Source: AG-12 sp035531535 (GTDB taxonomy: Bacteria; Chloroflexota; Dormibacteria; Aeolococcales; Bog-877). From it: a stretch of 64,000 nucleotides of DNA. Position 1 is the stretch's first letter. Each line of letters begins with the position of its first letter. Below the pieces are notes generated by a model. The model searched no databases. It saw only the letters and a program-made list of their open reading frames with translations, and had not been told where the DNA came from. The position numbers were made by a program, and so were the translations under genes. Where the stretch lies: assembly GCA_035531535.1 (NCBI GenBank), contig DATKSV010000164.1, positions 10,790-74,789 on the forward strand, in the 5' to 3' direction. Of this stretch, positions 8,591-17,329 are shown piece after piece.

Positions 8591-9895
8591 TCACACCACC
8601 TCCTGGTTGGCCTCGACCGCGGTCACCCGGCTGCGCAAGGTCCCCCGGTGCAAGCGGGTGACGACGTCCGCTCCGGGCGCGACTTGGGCACCATCCCGGA
8701 TCACCTGCCCGGTGTCGCTCCGAAAGGTTATCGAATAGCCACGGCCCAGCACCGCCAGCGGACTGAGGGCCTCCAGCCTACCAACTCGCCCGGCAAACTC
8801 CTCGCGGGCCCGCAGCAGGCGGGGCCCGGGGCCGCTGGCGGACAGGCTCTGATTACGCGACCGCAGAGCCAGGCCCTCCTGCCGCAGGATTCGGCGGACC
8901 GCGGCGGCGAGCCGCACCTGAGCGCGATCCAGGTCCTGGCGGCCCGACTCAATCCGCGCCAGCGGGGCCATCCTGGCCAGCCTCACCTGGCGCTGCCTGA
9001 GGCCCTCTCGTTCGACTTGGAGCCAGCCGAGGCCGCCCCGGCGCAGCCGCAGGCGCCGCGCCGCCAGCTCGGCTCTGAGCGCCTCCAGGTCGGGAACCAC
9101 CAGCTCGGCGGCCACCGAAGGGGTGGGCGCGCGTAGATCTGCCACGTAGTCGACCACGGTGGTGTCGGTCTCGTGGCCGACCCCGGCGACGACCGGATGG
9201 GGGCAGGCGGCGACAGCCCGCGCCACCAGTTCCGAGTTGAAAGCCTGCAGGTCCTCGAGCGAACCTCCGCCCCTCACCAGCAGCACCACATCCACGTCGG
9301 ACCGCCCCGCCAGCTCCAGGGCGGCCGCGATCGCCGTCGGGCTTCCCTCGCCCTGAACCAGGGTCGGCACGACCACCACCTGGGTGATCGGGCAGCGCCG
9401 CCGGACCACATGGATGACATCTCGGATGGCGGCGCCTCGACCGGATGTCACCACCGCCAGCCGCCGGGGTAGTAACGGCAGGCGGCGCTTGCGGTCCGGG
9501 GCGAACAATCCCTCCGCCTCGAGCTTGGCCAACAGCTGCTGGAAGGCCAGCGCCAGCGCGCCCACCCCGGTGGGCTCCAAGCGGTCCAGGTAAAGCTGGA
9601 GGTCGCCCCTGGAGGCGTAGGTCGAGACCTTGCCGTGAGCGATCACCTGCTGGCCGGTGACGGGCTCAAAGGCGAGGCCCTTGGCCTGGCCGCGGAACAT
9701 CACCGCCTTGATCGATGACTGCTCCGGCTGGCGACAGTCCTTGAGGGTGAGGTAGTGATGGCCGGCGGCGGAGTGAGTGTGCGTCCCGATCTCAGCCTCG
9801 ACCCAGACGTCCTGGAGGTCCGGGTCCTCCTCCAGATCAGCCCTGATCAGGGAGTTGAGCTCTCCCACCTGCAGGATCCGGACGGGCGTCAACAT
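8591..9895 (-). CDS. xseA: Exodeoxyribonuclease VII large subunit
   Basis: 434 aa. It has an N-terminal OB-fold (VGELNSLIRADLEEDPDLQDVWVEAEI, residues 11-100) and the XseA catalytic core: LPLLPRRLAVVTSGRGAAIRDV, LLVRGGGSLEDLQAFNSE and VGHETDTTVVDYVADLRAPTPS. A basic coiled-coil region precedes the C-terminal LGRGYSI segment that receives XseB. It heads the xseA-xseB-DUF212 group, separated by 16 nt from nusB. Confidence 0.96.
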   Translation of the reverse strand: MLTPVRILQVGELNSLIRADLEEDPDLQDVWVEAEIGTHTHSAAGHHYLTLKDCRQPEQSSIKAVMFRGQAKGLAFEPVTGQQVIAHGKVSTYASRGDLQLYLDRLEPTGVGALALAFQQLLAKLEAEGLFAPDRKRRLPLLPRRLAVVTSGRGAAIRDVIHVVRRRCPITQVVVVPTLVQGEGSPTAIAAALELAGRSDVDVVLLVRGGGSLEDLQAFNSELVARAVAACPHPVVAGVGHETDTTVVDYVADLRAPTPSVAAELVVPDLEALRAELAARRLRLRRGGLGWLQVEREGLRQRQVRLARMAPLARIESGRQDLDRAQVRLAAAVRRILRQEGLALRSRNQSLSASGPGPRLLRAREEFAGRVGRLEALSPLAVLGRGYSITFRSDTGQVIRDGAQVAPGADVVTRLHRGTLRSRVTAVEANQEVV

Positions 9896-9911
9896 GGCTG
9901 CACCCGAGGCC

Positions 9912-10325
9912 TCAGGCCGCCGTCGTCTGGGCGACCTTACCCAGCAGGCCGTTGACGAACCTGCCGGCCTCCTCGCCCCCCATCTGCTTGGCCAGGATCA
10001 CCGCCTCGTCAATCACGACCGCCACCGGATCGCTGCGCCGCCAGCCCAGCTCCTCGGTGGCGAGCCGCAGCACGGCCCGCTCCAAGCCACCCATCTGGTC
10101 CAGCTTCCAGTGAGAGGAGCAGGCGGCGAGGGTCAGGTCGATCTGCTCCCGATGGCTGATAACCCCCTCCACCAGCTCCTCGGCGAATCTTCCAGATGCC
10201 GGGGACAGCTCGGCCTCGACCAGGTGGTAGGCGAGTGGGGAGCGCCAGTCGCCGGGCTGCAGCTCAAGCTGGAAGAGGACCTTGAGGGCCACCTCACGAG
10301 CCCGATGACGCGGTCCCGAGGTCAT
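9912..10325 (-). CDS. nusB: Transcription antitermination protein NusB
   Basis: 137 aa, the normal length. It begins RHRAREVALKVLFQLE, the NusB signature, with DQMGGLERAVLRLATEEL and VVIDEAVILAKQMGGEEAGRFVNGLLGKVA in the second half. It binds BoxA RNA with NusE during rRNA transcription. The ATG overlaps the stop of the Asp23 gene (ATGA), giving an efp-asp23-nusB-xseA-xseB order as in many Firmicutes and Actinobacteria. Confidence 0.95.
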   Translation of the reverse strand: MTSGPRHRAREVALKVLFQLELQPGDWRSPLAYHLVEAELSPASGRFAEELVEGVISHREQIDLTLAACSSHWKLDQMGGLERAVLRLATEELGWRRSDPVAVVIDEAVILAKQMGGEEAGRFVNGLLGKVAQTTAA

Positions 10326-10684
10326 CCAGCGTCCATTTCCGCGACCCGCAGGTTGACCTCGATCACCTCCAGCCCCAGCATTTTATGGATGTCGTCACCG
10401 ACCCTTTGCTGAAGTTGTTCCGACAGCTTGGGCAGCGAGGCCTCGGGGGTGATCGCAATACAGAGCTCCACCCGGATCGCGGCCGACCCGACCATCTCCA
10501 GCCGCACCCCGCGATGTCCGTGCTGGCGGCGCAAAAGCCGGGGCACCGACATCCCGGCCGGGTCACACATGGCAGCCACCCCGGGCGTCTCGAGGGCCGC
10601 CATGGCGGCGATCGTCGACACCACCTCGCTGGCCACACGGACCTTCCCCAAGGGCTGCTCGCGCAGCCCCGGCGCCAGGTTCAC
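10322..10684 (-). CDS. Asp23/Gls24 family envelope stress response protein
   Basis: 120 aa. The Asp23 fold is seen in GKVRVASEVVSTIAAMAALETPGVAAM, the central beta strands VRLEMVGSAAIRVELCIAI, and SEQLQQRVGDDIHKMLGLEVIEVNLRV. Homologues (YqhY, AmaP partners) sit next to nusB in Gram-positive bacteria and affect envelope or lipid homeostasis; the exact role here is unknown. GTG start overlaps the efp stop by 4 nt. Confidence 0.88.
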   Translation of the reverse strand: MNLAPGLREQPLGKVRVASEVVSTIAAMAALETPGVAAMCDPAGMSVPRLLRRQHGHRGVRLEMVGSAAIRVELCIAITPEASLPKLSEQLQQRVGDDIHKMLGLEVIEVNLRVAEMDAG

Positions 10685-11241
10685 TGAGCCCGCTCCAGGT
10701 ACTTGCCGGTCCGGGTGTCGACCTTGATCCGATCCCCCACGGCCACGAACAAGGGCACGTCGACAATCGTGCCCGTCTCCAGGGTGGCCGGCTTGAAAGT
10801 TCCGGTGGCGGTGTCACCTTTGAATCCGGGATCGGTCTGGGTCACCTCCAGAGTGGCCGAGATGGGCACCTCCACTCCGATCACCTTCTCGTCATACCGA
10901 AGCAGGAAGAGGTGGTCGGACTCTCGCAGATAGCGGGCGGCCTCACGGAACTCCTCCGCGCTGAGGGTGAACTGCTCGAAATTGTTGGTATCCATGACCA
11001 CGTGCTGGTCGCCATCGTGATACAGGTATTGGACCTCCATCTTCTCTATACGGGCCCTGGGAAACCGCTCCTCGGGCCGGAAGGTCTCCTCGGTCACCGA
11101 CCCGGTGGTGACGTTGCGCAGGCGGGTGCGGACAACCGCGGTGCCGCGGCCCATCTTGATGTGCTCGAAGGAGAGCACCTCCATCAGCTGGCCATTGCGC
11201 TCCATGGTGGTGCCCGCCCGAAGTTCCCCGGCGTTGATCAT
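10681..11241 (-). CDS. efp: Elongation factor P
   Basis: 186 aa. All three domains are present: MINAGELRAGTTMERNG, the central DTNNFEQFTLS, and GTIVDVPLFVAVGDRIKVDTRTGKYLERA at the C-terminus. EF-P relieves stalling at polyproline. The tip loop reads HIKMGRGTAVV, so residue 32 is arginine, where E. coli and B. subtilis have the modified lysine. Start is ATG at 11241. It is the first gene of a leftward operon; the 255-nt gap to the divergent HD-GYP gene must hold both promoters. Confidence 0.96.
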   Translation of the reverse strand: MINAGELRAGTTMERNGQLMEVLSFEHIKMGRGTAVVRTRLRNVTTGSVTEETFRPEERFPRARIEKMEVQYLYHDGDQHVVMDTNNFEQFTLSAEEFREAARYLRESDHLFLLRYDEKVIGVEVPISATLEVTQTDPGFKGDTATGTFKPATLETGTIVDVPLFVAVGDRIKVDTRTGKYLERAQ

Positions 11242-11496
11242 CGACAGACTCCTTGCTCTTTGCCCTTGGGTTCGGGAGCCTGGTCCGCCCCGCGGGGCCG
11301 GTCTCCCATCCTCGGCCGCATTCCCGGTCGATCCGCCGAGGACCGCATGATGATGGCAGCTTCCATGGTGTGACAGCCGCGAACCGCTTCCGTCAGTGCT
11401 GGTAACGAGGGCTAGCCGCGCTTCGCTACAGGCTCTTCATGCCCTGGTGCAGATCCGCGATCTCAGGGCCCGCGTCGACCGCTTAGCCTCGATGGC

Positions 11497-12909
11497 ATGA
11501 GCGCCAGCCCGGTCTCGATACCGCTCCACGCCGACCGGGCCGGCACCCTGCCCAGCTCGGTGGTGATCGCAGCCCTCTCCCGGGCCTTGGACCTAGCCGA
11601 GGGTGAGCCCATGGGCCACGCCATCCGCGCTTGCTGGCTGGGCATGCGCCTGGCGGACTGGATCGGGCTGGGCCCCGACGAACGCCAGGACCTCTACTAT
11701 GCCCTGCTCCTCAAGGACGCCGGCTGCTCGGCCAACGCTTACAGCGTAACCCATTGGTTCGCCGCCGACGACCGCTCCACCAAGGCCCAGCTCAAGGTCT
11801 CGGATTGGAGCAGCCAGTGGCGCTCCGTCCTGTTCGCGATCCGCCAGACCGCACCCGCGGCTCCGATCACGCGCCGGATGGCCCAGCTGGTCTCGCTGGG
11901 GACCAGGGGCCCGAGCCTGGCCAACGAGCTGATTTCCGTGCGCTGCACCAAAGGCGCCGAGCTGGTCCGCCAGCTCGGGTGGGCCGAGCCGGCCGCGGAA
12001 GCCGTCCTCAATCTCGACGAGCACTGGAACGGCTCCGGCCGGCCCCGGGGACTCAAGGGCGAGGAGATACCTTTGCTGGCTCGGATCGTGCTGCTCTGCC
12101 AGACCGCCGAGATCTTCTGGCGCCACGGCGGACGCCGCAGCGTGGAGGCGGTGCTGCGGCGCCGGCGTGGCACCTGGTTCGACCCGCAGCTGGTCGACGC
12201 GGTGCTGACGCACGCTCGCAGCGACCGGCTGTGGGAGAAGTTTGGCAGCATTGCCCATCCCGAGCAGGTCGCCCACATGGATCCCCGGCCCCGCACCATC
12301 CCCTCTGCGACCCTGACGGACATGCTCCAGATCGGTGAGGTTTTCGCAGCTGTGGTCGACGCCAAGTCGCCCTGGACCACCACCCACTCAAGCAGGGTGG
12401 CCGCCCTCTCACGGCGCATGGCCGACGTGATGGGACTGGATGAGGATGAGGCCGACCACATTGGCCTGGCCGCCCTGCTCCATGACCTGGGCAAGCTCGC
12501 CATCAGCAACTCCATCCTCGACAAGGCGGGCCCGCTTGACAGCGCTGAGATGAGCGCGATGCAGAGCCACACTGAGATCACCTACCAGATACTGGCCCCG
12601 CTCTGGCCGCTGGGCGACGTGGCCGAGATGGCGGCGGCCCACCACGAGCGCCTGGACGGCTCCGGCTACCATCGCCACCTGCGCGGCCCGGACCTGCCCT
12701 TCGGAGCCCAGGTCGTAGCCGTGGCGGATGTCTTTGAAGCCCTGACCGCCGACCGGCCCTACCGCCGCGGCCTGGACAACGACGAGGCGATTCGGTGGCT
12801 GCGCAAGGAGGAGGGGAAGACCCTCGCCGCGGAGCCTATCGCGGCCCTCTTCGAGATGGTGGAGTCGGCCCGGGGCGTGCCTGACGGCATCAATCTATCC
12901 CCTCCCTGA
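11497..12909 (+). CDS. HD-GYP domain phosphohydrolase with duplicated HD region
   Basis: 470 aa, soluble. The C-terminal domain (about residues 270-460) has the HD-GYP set: HSSRVAALSRRMAD, HDLGKL, and HHERLDGSGYHRHLRGPDLP, followed by ADVFEALTADRPYR. Such domains hydrolyse cyclic di-GMP or related cyclic nucleotides. The N-terminal half (residues 40-230) is a second, degenerate HD-like module (LLLKDAGCSANA, NLDEHWNGSGRP), as in other tandem HD proteins. There is no sensor or membrane segment. A TAGCCT sequence ends seven nt before the ATG, so the transcript could be leaderless. It is the only plus-strand gene in the first 30 kb. Confidence 0.88.
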   Translation: MSASPVSIPLHADRAGTLPSSVVIAALSRALDLAEGEPMGHAIRACWLGMRLADWIGLGPDERQDLYYALLLKDAGCSANAYSVTHWFAADDRSTKAQLKVSDWSSQWRSVLFAIRQTAPAAPITRRMAQLVSLGTRGPSLANELISVRCTKGAELVRQLGWAEPAAEAVLNLDEHWNGSGRPRGLKGEEIPLLARIVLLCQTAEIFWRHGGRRSVEAVLRRRRGTWFDPQLVDAVLTHARSDRLWEKFGSIAHPEQVAHMDPRPRTIPSATLTDMLQIGEVFAAVVDAKSPWTTTHSSRVAALSRRMADVMGLDEDEADHIGLAALLHDLGKLAISNSILDKAGPLDSAEMSAMQSHTEITYQILAPLWPLGDVAEMAAAHHERLDGSGYHRHLRGPDLPFGAQVVAVADVFEALTADRPYRRGLDNDEAIRWLRKEEGKTLAAEPIAALFEMVESARGVPDGINLSPP

Positions 12910-13328
12910 GCGGCTTAAAGGCTGCGGCGTCGGCAATAAGGACCACTATGCCCTGGGCTGATACGGGCTTTCGCCACGGTAGGGCCACCCAGTTCCAAGC
13001 CGAAGACTCCGGCTCGATCCAGACAAACAGTCCGGCAGGCCGTCCTGGGACAGTCAGAGCGGCAGCGTCCAACCGGCCCTCAAGGCGAGCAGCTCGGGAG
13101 TTCAATTCGGCTGCCGAGCCCGCCAATGCTCCCCCAGGCGGCCCGACCAGAGGAGGGAATCGTCGGGCCCGAGGGAAGGCCATCGCCCCTTTGCTGGAGC
13201 GGGATTGCCCAAGACTGACGCTGGGGTCGCCCCGAAGCGGCAACCGCCAGGGCTAGGTCAACCGCCAGCCGACTCGATGGCCGGCTGGCGCCATCACTCC
13301 GCGGCGATGGAGTGCTCACCGCCCCAGC
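12910..13328. other. Convergent gap with two hairpins, no confident gene
   Basis: This stretch lies between the HD-GYP gene (+) and the prepilin peptidase (-). Near its right end are two stem-loops: 13263-13271 with 13282-13290 (9-bp stem CGCCAGCCG), and 13295-13300 with 13309-13314 (CACTCC/GGAGTG). Neither is followed by a T-run; a bidirectional terminator is possible. A minus-strand frame at 12890-13243 looks weakly protein-like at its C-terminus but has mixed third-position bases, so I do not call it. Confidence 0.35.
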
Positions 13329-13994
13329 TCACATGAAGAAAAGGATCAGGCCACAGCCCATGATCAGGAACGGCCCGTAGGGGACGGCGTCGTGGAGGCT
13401 TATCCGCCTGGTCAGCAAGAGCCCGACCGTGATCACCCCGCCGACCAGGGTGCCCGCGATCAACGCCCACAGCGTGTAGAGGCTGCCGTAGTTGAGGCTC
13501 ATACCCGTGATGCCCCCGATCACCATCCCCAGCTTGACGTCACCCCAGCCGAAGCCACGCCCGCCGTGGAAGATGGAACTGACCACCGCCAGCGGGAGCA
13601 GAGCGCCGCCCCCCACCAGGATCCCGAACAGAGCGCTCCGGAGGCTGAGATCGGGGCTGAAGGACGCCAGCGCCACGGCCGCGACCATTGCCGGCACGGT
13701 CACCACGTCGAGGATAAGGCGATGCTTGAGGTCAAATCCCAGGATCTGGATCAGCACCAGGATCCAAAGGCTGTGCACCCAAAGGCCGGGGCCCATACCT
13801 TGGCGCATTCCGAAGGTGTAGAACCCGATAAAACCCAGCCCCGGCAGCAGCCATCTCTCGATCCAGGTCTGGCCGCTCCGCTCGCCCGGCTCGAGGTCGC
13901 CGATTCCGGACTCAAGGCGGAGCGACAAGCGGCCCATCCCCAACCCGCCCAGGGCTCCCAGCACCGCCCACAGGAGCGCGGCCGGCACGGCCAT
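13329..13994 (-). CDS. A24-family prepilin peptidase, minimal form
   Basis: 221 aa, polytopic. The two catalytic aspartates of the aspartic prepilin peptidase family appear in ILGFDLKHRLILD (about residue 87) and GFGWGDVKLG (about residue 152). AVPYGPFLIMG near the end is also typical. The N-terminal cytoplasmic methyltransferase domain with its CxxC pairs is absent. It may process type IV pilin-like signal peptides, but no pilin or secretion ATPase lies in this window. It starts 39 nt after mltG ends. Confidence 0.82.
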   Translation of the reverse strand: MAVPAALLWAVLGALGGLGMGRLSLRLESGIGDLEPGERSGQTWIERWLLPGLGFIGFYTFGMRQGMGPGLWVHSLWILVLIQILGFDLKHRLILDVVTVPAMVAAVALASFSPDLSLRSALFGILVGGGALLPLAVVSSIFHGGRGFGWGDVKLGMVIGGITGMSLNYGSLYTLWALIAGTLVGGVITVGLLLTRRISLHDAVPYGPFLIMGCGLILFFM

Positions 13995-14033
13995 CTCGCT
14001 ACCGCGCCCCGGGCGCGGGGCTCCCCTGGCGCC

Positions 14034-15065
14034 TCATCCCAGGCCGGCTGCCTGTACCTGCTGCTGATGCTGAGCCGCGGTCACTGAGAACAGCACCTTG
14101 CCGCTGGGCAGGGCCACGAAGTACAGGTAGTTGGTCGCGGTGGGATGCAGAACAGCCTCGACCGCCCCCAGGCCCGGGCTGTTGATCGGGCCCGGGGGGA
14201 GTCCGGTGTGGAGGTAGGTGTTGTAGGGAGATGGGAACGTGGTGCTGAATGTGGCACCGGCTTGGCCAGCTACCGCCATCGCGTACAGGATTGTGACGTC
14301 GCTCTGCAGCGGCATGCCCAGCTTGAGGCGGTTGAAGAAAACCCCCGCCACCAGCCCCCGGTCCTTGCTGGTGGCGGCCTCCGCCCCCACCACCGACGCC
14401 AGCACCACCACCTGGTAAGGGGTGAGACCGACCTTGGCGGCGCCGGCGAGCACCGCCGGACGCACCTTGCGGTTGAAGTCCTCGAGCTGGAGACGGAGGA
14501 ACTCCGCTGCAGAGATGCTGGGGCCCACCTCGTAGGTGTCGCCAAAGGCCATTCCCTGCCAGCCAGCGCCAGGCGGGGTTCCGGGCAGGGGGCTGATCCC
14601 AGGGAACGTTCCACCCTGGACCGCGGTGAGGTAGCTGGTGGGCGTGAACAGGTGGGCCTTCTGAAGCACGGCCGCCGCCTGCTGGGCCCAGAGTCCGTCC
14701 GGGATGGTCACCCGGATTGACCTGGCGTAGAGGATCGGGGGCCCCTCCAGCGCCGCCACCACCTCGGAAGGGCCCATTCCCCGATCCAGCAGGAACCGCC
14801 CCGGGTGGAGGTGGGAGCCCAGCCCTTTGACCTTAGCGTAGACGCCGAAGAACAGCCCCGATCGAACCAATCGATCCCCCTCCAGCGAGCTGACCAGCTG
14901 AGAGAGGGATTCCCCGCTGGCGACCGTGACGACCACCTGCTGGGTGTGATTGTTCTGCACCGGGGCCAACTCCCGGCGGGCCACCAGGGCCAACCCGGCC
15001 AGGCCCACGACCAGCAGCGCGACCACGGCCAGCGCCACCGAGCGCAGCGGATGCCGGCGGATCAC
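14034..15065 (-). CDS. mltG: Endolytic transglycosylase MltG (YceG-like)
   Basis: 343 aa. One N-terminal membrane helix (residues 9-28), then an ASGESLSQLVSSLEGDRLVRS LysM-like segment, TIPDGLWAQQAAAVLQ, and the catalytic domain with LASVVGAEAATSKDRGLVAGVFFNRL, LQSDVTILYA and SPYNTYLHTGLPPGPI. The enzyme cleaves nascent peptidoglycan strands at the membrane. The usual VEKE motif reads VGAE: the first glutamate is glycine, the second is kept. It overlaps the ruvX stop by 4 nt; the ruvX-mltG order is widely conserved. Confidence 0.93.
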   Translation of the reverse strand: MIRRHPLRSVALAVVALLVVGLAGLALVARRELAPVQNNHTQQVVVTVASGESLSQLVSSLEGDRLVRSGLFFGVYAKVKGLGSHLHPGRFLLDRGMGPSEVVAALEGPPILYARSIRVTIPDGLWAQQAAAVLQKAHLFTPTSYLTAVQGGTFPGISPLPGTPPGAGWQGMAFGDTYEVGPSISAAEFLRLQLEDFNRKVRPAVLAGAAKVGLTPYQVVVLASVVGAEAATSKDRGLVAGVFFNRLKLGMPLQSDVTILYAMAVAGQAGATFSTTFPSPYNTYLHTGLPPGPINSPGLGAVEAVLHPTATNYLYFVALPSGKVLFSVTAAQHQQQVQAAGLG

Positions 15066-15502
15066 CCGATGCTCTCCGCAGCCAGGACACCCTGCAGCAG
15101 CAGAGCCGCCGCGACCCGGTCGCCGACCTCACGGCGACCTCGGCGCGAGACGCCCTGTTCGATCAGGGCTCGTTCCGCCTGCCTGGTGGTGAAACGCTCG
15201 TCCGCGAAGGCCACCGGCAGACCGGTGGCGCGCGCCACGGCGGCCCCGAAGCCGCGGGCCTCCACGACGCCCGGCCCCTCATCACCGTCGAGGCCCAGGG
15301 GCAGCCCCACCACGATCTGACTCACCGAAAGGTCGGCCACCAGAGCTCGGATCTGGGCCATGATCGGGCGGTCACCCCGGCGGACCAGGGTGGAATGGGG
15401 CTGAGCTATAGTGCGGGTCTCATCGCTCACCGCCACCCCCACTCGCACCCGGCCGGGGTCCAGGGCAAGGATCCGGCCCGGCGCACCTCCAGGCTCAGGC
15501 AG
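15062..15502 (-). CDS. ruvX: Holliday junction resolvase-like / pre-16S rRNA nuclease RuvX (YqgF), CTG start
   Basis: About 146 aa if started at CTG 15502. The RNase H-like fold starts ILALDPGRVRVGVAVSDE, then IVVGLPLGLDGDEG, FADERFTTRQAE and a late GDRVAAALLLQ with the last catalytic aspartate. The first canonical start (GTG at 15448) would remove the first strand and the catalytic Asp of LDPG. The frame is open only back to 15529 and contains no ATG, GTG or TTG upstream of 15448. CTG at 15502 has GGGAG eight nt upstream and overlaps the upstream stop, so I place the start there; ATC at 15472 is a weaker choice. Confidence 0.85.
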   Translation of the reverse strand: MPEPGGAPGRILALDPGRVRVGVAVSDETRTIAQPHSTLVRRGDRPIMAQIRALVADLSVSQIVVGLPLGLDGDEGPGVVEARGFGAAVARATGLPVAFADERFTTRQAERALIEQGVSRRGRREVGDRVAAALLLQGVLAAESIG

Positions 15503-17261
15503 TGCTCGAACTCCCGGCGATCGACACCCTCACGATCTGGATCCGGCTGGACAGCAAGGGCAGCCAGGGCAAGGCGAAAGGCGACTGGTGCACCACCACG
15601 GTGCTGGCGCCAGGCAGCTGCGACAAGAGGAATGAGCGCGCCGCTCCCGGGCTCATAAACGTGACCTTGCTGCGGTATGGATGGAGGTCGACCCGAGGCG
15701 CCCAGTAACCCACGGCGGCGGAGCTCAGGGTGACGCTGCCACCCGGACCGGCCGCGATCACCTGGAGGGCCCCAATCTTGGGGTTGGGCAACAGGGCGCC
15801 ATCGCTGGGCACCTTGGACTTGAGGTCGGCCAGGACGGCGGCCCTGGCGGCCTTGGGACTGTAGGCGGTGGCCGCCGCATTGACAGATACGGTGAGCGTC
15901 TCCGCCTGTCCCGCCTGGCCGACCGTGGGTATGGTGGGGTCTGTCACCGTCAGCTGAATTCCGTTGCCACTGGAGTCCTGGGCGATTACCCCGGAGCCCG
16001 CCATCGATTTCAGGCTCTGCTCCACCTTGGCAGTCAGGCTGGCGGCGATCTGCTGCTCCTGCTGCTGGGCCGAGGCCACATCGGAACTGCTGAAGATGCT
16101 CTGATTGGTCGAGTTCTGCCCGCCGGCCATGCCTTGGGGATTGGCCAGGGAGATGGTGAAGTTGCCGGTCACGCACAGGCCCGGTGCACTAGCAGGGCTG
16201 AGACAGGCGCTGGCCTGCTCGTTGGCGGGAGCCCAGAACCACTGCTGCCCGGCGGCCATGTTCCCCTGGGTGCCGAGGCTGTTGGCGTCTGCCTGCACTG
16301 GGAGTGCCGGACTGGAGGTCTGGGCGGTTGCCGCTCCATTGGAGCAGGGCTGCACGGAGTAGGTACCGTTGGCGCCGGCGCTGGTGGGCGTGAAGCCGAG
16401 ATTGCCGTTGCCGCTGAGGTCCTGGAACTCGGCGGCGGCGCTCCCGGTGAAGGTCAGCTGCAACGTCCCGGCTCCGCTCTGCTTGCCCCCGTTGTAGCAA
16501 AGGTATAGGTCTCCGGTGGCTGGGGTGGGAGGCAGGACCTGGGTGCCGCTGGGAGTCACCGTGAAGGTCTGGGTCGCATCGGGTGTCAGCAGGGCTTGGG
16601 TCGGGATGACATCGAGTACATTCGCCGCCTGGCTCCCAGCGCTGCCCTGGATGGTCACGTTGTCAGTGAGCTGGTGGGCTTGTACCCCCACCAGCACGGT
16701 GGCGGTAGGCAGCAGCAGCAGCACCGCCAGAACCCCAACGACGAATATCGCCGCGCCAGCTCCGATCGCCCAGTTGCGCGCTCCCCGGGTGTGCCAGAAG
16801 CCTCTGGAGGGATGGCCGCCGCTGGCTACCGCCGGCTCCGCCGCCACCAGCGCCGAAGGCGACCTGCGGCTGAGGGCCTCCGTCGGCCTGCCGGTGGGGG
16901 CCACCTGTCGCTCTGAGGCCACCTCCGCGACCGCCACCAGGGCCGCGGCCGCAGCCAGCTCCTCGGCACTGGGCGCCGAGGTCAGAGGCATCCCCTGCTC
17001 CAGACGCGACACGGTCGGGAAGGTGGGGAAGCCGGCCCGGATCGCCAGCGCTTGAACCTGCGGCTCCGCGGCCACGATCGCGACCCGCTTCTGAAAGCCG
17101 CGCGTGTACTGCATCAGCAGCTGAGCGTCGAGGGGGGAGCGGAGTACCCTGCCCCCGGGGGGGAGCACGAAGACCAAGTCGCGCTCTCCCTCGGCGCGAC
17201 GAATCCGATCGACCAGGTCCGTGATCTCATCCGTCGGCTCTACGTAGAGAAGCTTGGACAT
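15495..17261 (-). CDS. Baseplate J/gp47-like membrane-anchored protein of unknown role
   Basis: 588 aa. The N-terminus (residues 1-95: LLYVEPTDEITDLVDRIRRA, LVFVLPPGGRVLRSPLDAQLL, RVAIVAAEPQVQALAIRAGF) matches the domain found at the start of proteins annotated as baseplate-J-like in Chloroflexota. A linker and one membrane helix (about residues 168-188) follow. The rest is a large extracellular beta-rich, Ser/Thr/Gly/Ala-rich region ending in a basic-patch C-terminus. Nothing else suggests a phage or tail-like particle. It lies between an FtsA-like gene and ruvX; a cell-surface or division-linked role is only inference. Confidence 0.6.
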   Translation of the reverse strand: MSKLLYVEPTDEITDLVDRIRRAEGERDLVFVLPPGGRVLRSPLDAQLLMQYTRGFQKRVAIVAAEPQVQALAIRAGFPTFPTVSRLEQGMPLTSAPSAEELAAAAALVAVAEVASERQVAPTGRPTEALSRRSPSALVAAEPAVASGGHPSRGFWHTRGARNWAIGAGAAIFVVGVLAVLLLLPTATVLVGVQAHQLTDNVTIQGSAGSQAANVLDVIPTQALLTPDATQTFTVTPSGTQVLPPTPATGDLYLCYNGGKQSGAGTLQLTFTGSAAAEFQDLSGNGNLGFTPTSAGANGTYSVQPCSNGAATAQTSSPALPVQADANSLGTQGNMAAGQQWFWAPANEQASACLSPASAPGLCVTGNFTISLANPQGMAGGQNSTNQSIFSSSDVASAQQQEQQIAASLTAKVEQSLKSMAGSGVIAQDSSGNGIQLTVTDPTIPTVGQAGQAETLTVSVNAAATAYSPKAARAAVLADLKSKVPSDGALLPNPKIGALQVIAAGPGGSVTLSSAAVGYWAPRVDLHPYRSKVTFMSPGAARSFLLSQLPGASTVVVHQSPFALPWLPLLSSRIQIVRVSIAGSSSTA

Positions 17262-17329
17262 GGCTCAGGCCACCCCCGCCGGCTGGTGTCGGCTGGCCAG
17301 AGGCCCGGTTCGGCGCGTCAGATGTCGCA

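Noticed and set aside
12890..13243. 117-aa minus-strand frame after the HD-GYP gene
   Set aside because: Low third-position GC compared with neighbours, overlap with the HD-GYP 3' end, no domain.
14034..15065. Loss of the MltG active site (VEKE changed to VGAE)
   Set aside because: The second glutamate remains; from memory of the E. coli protein that one corresponds to the catalytic residue (E218), so loss of activity is not supported.
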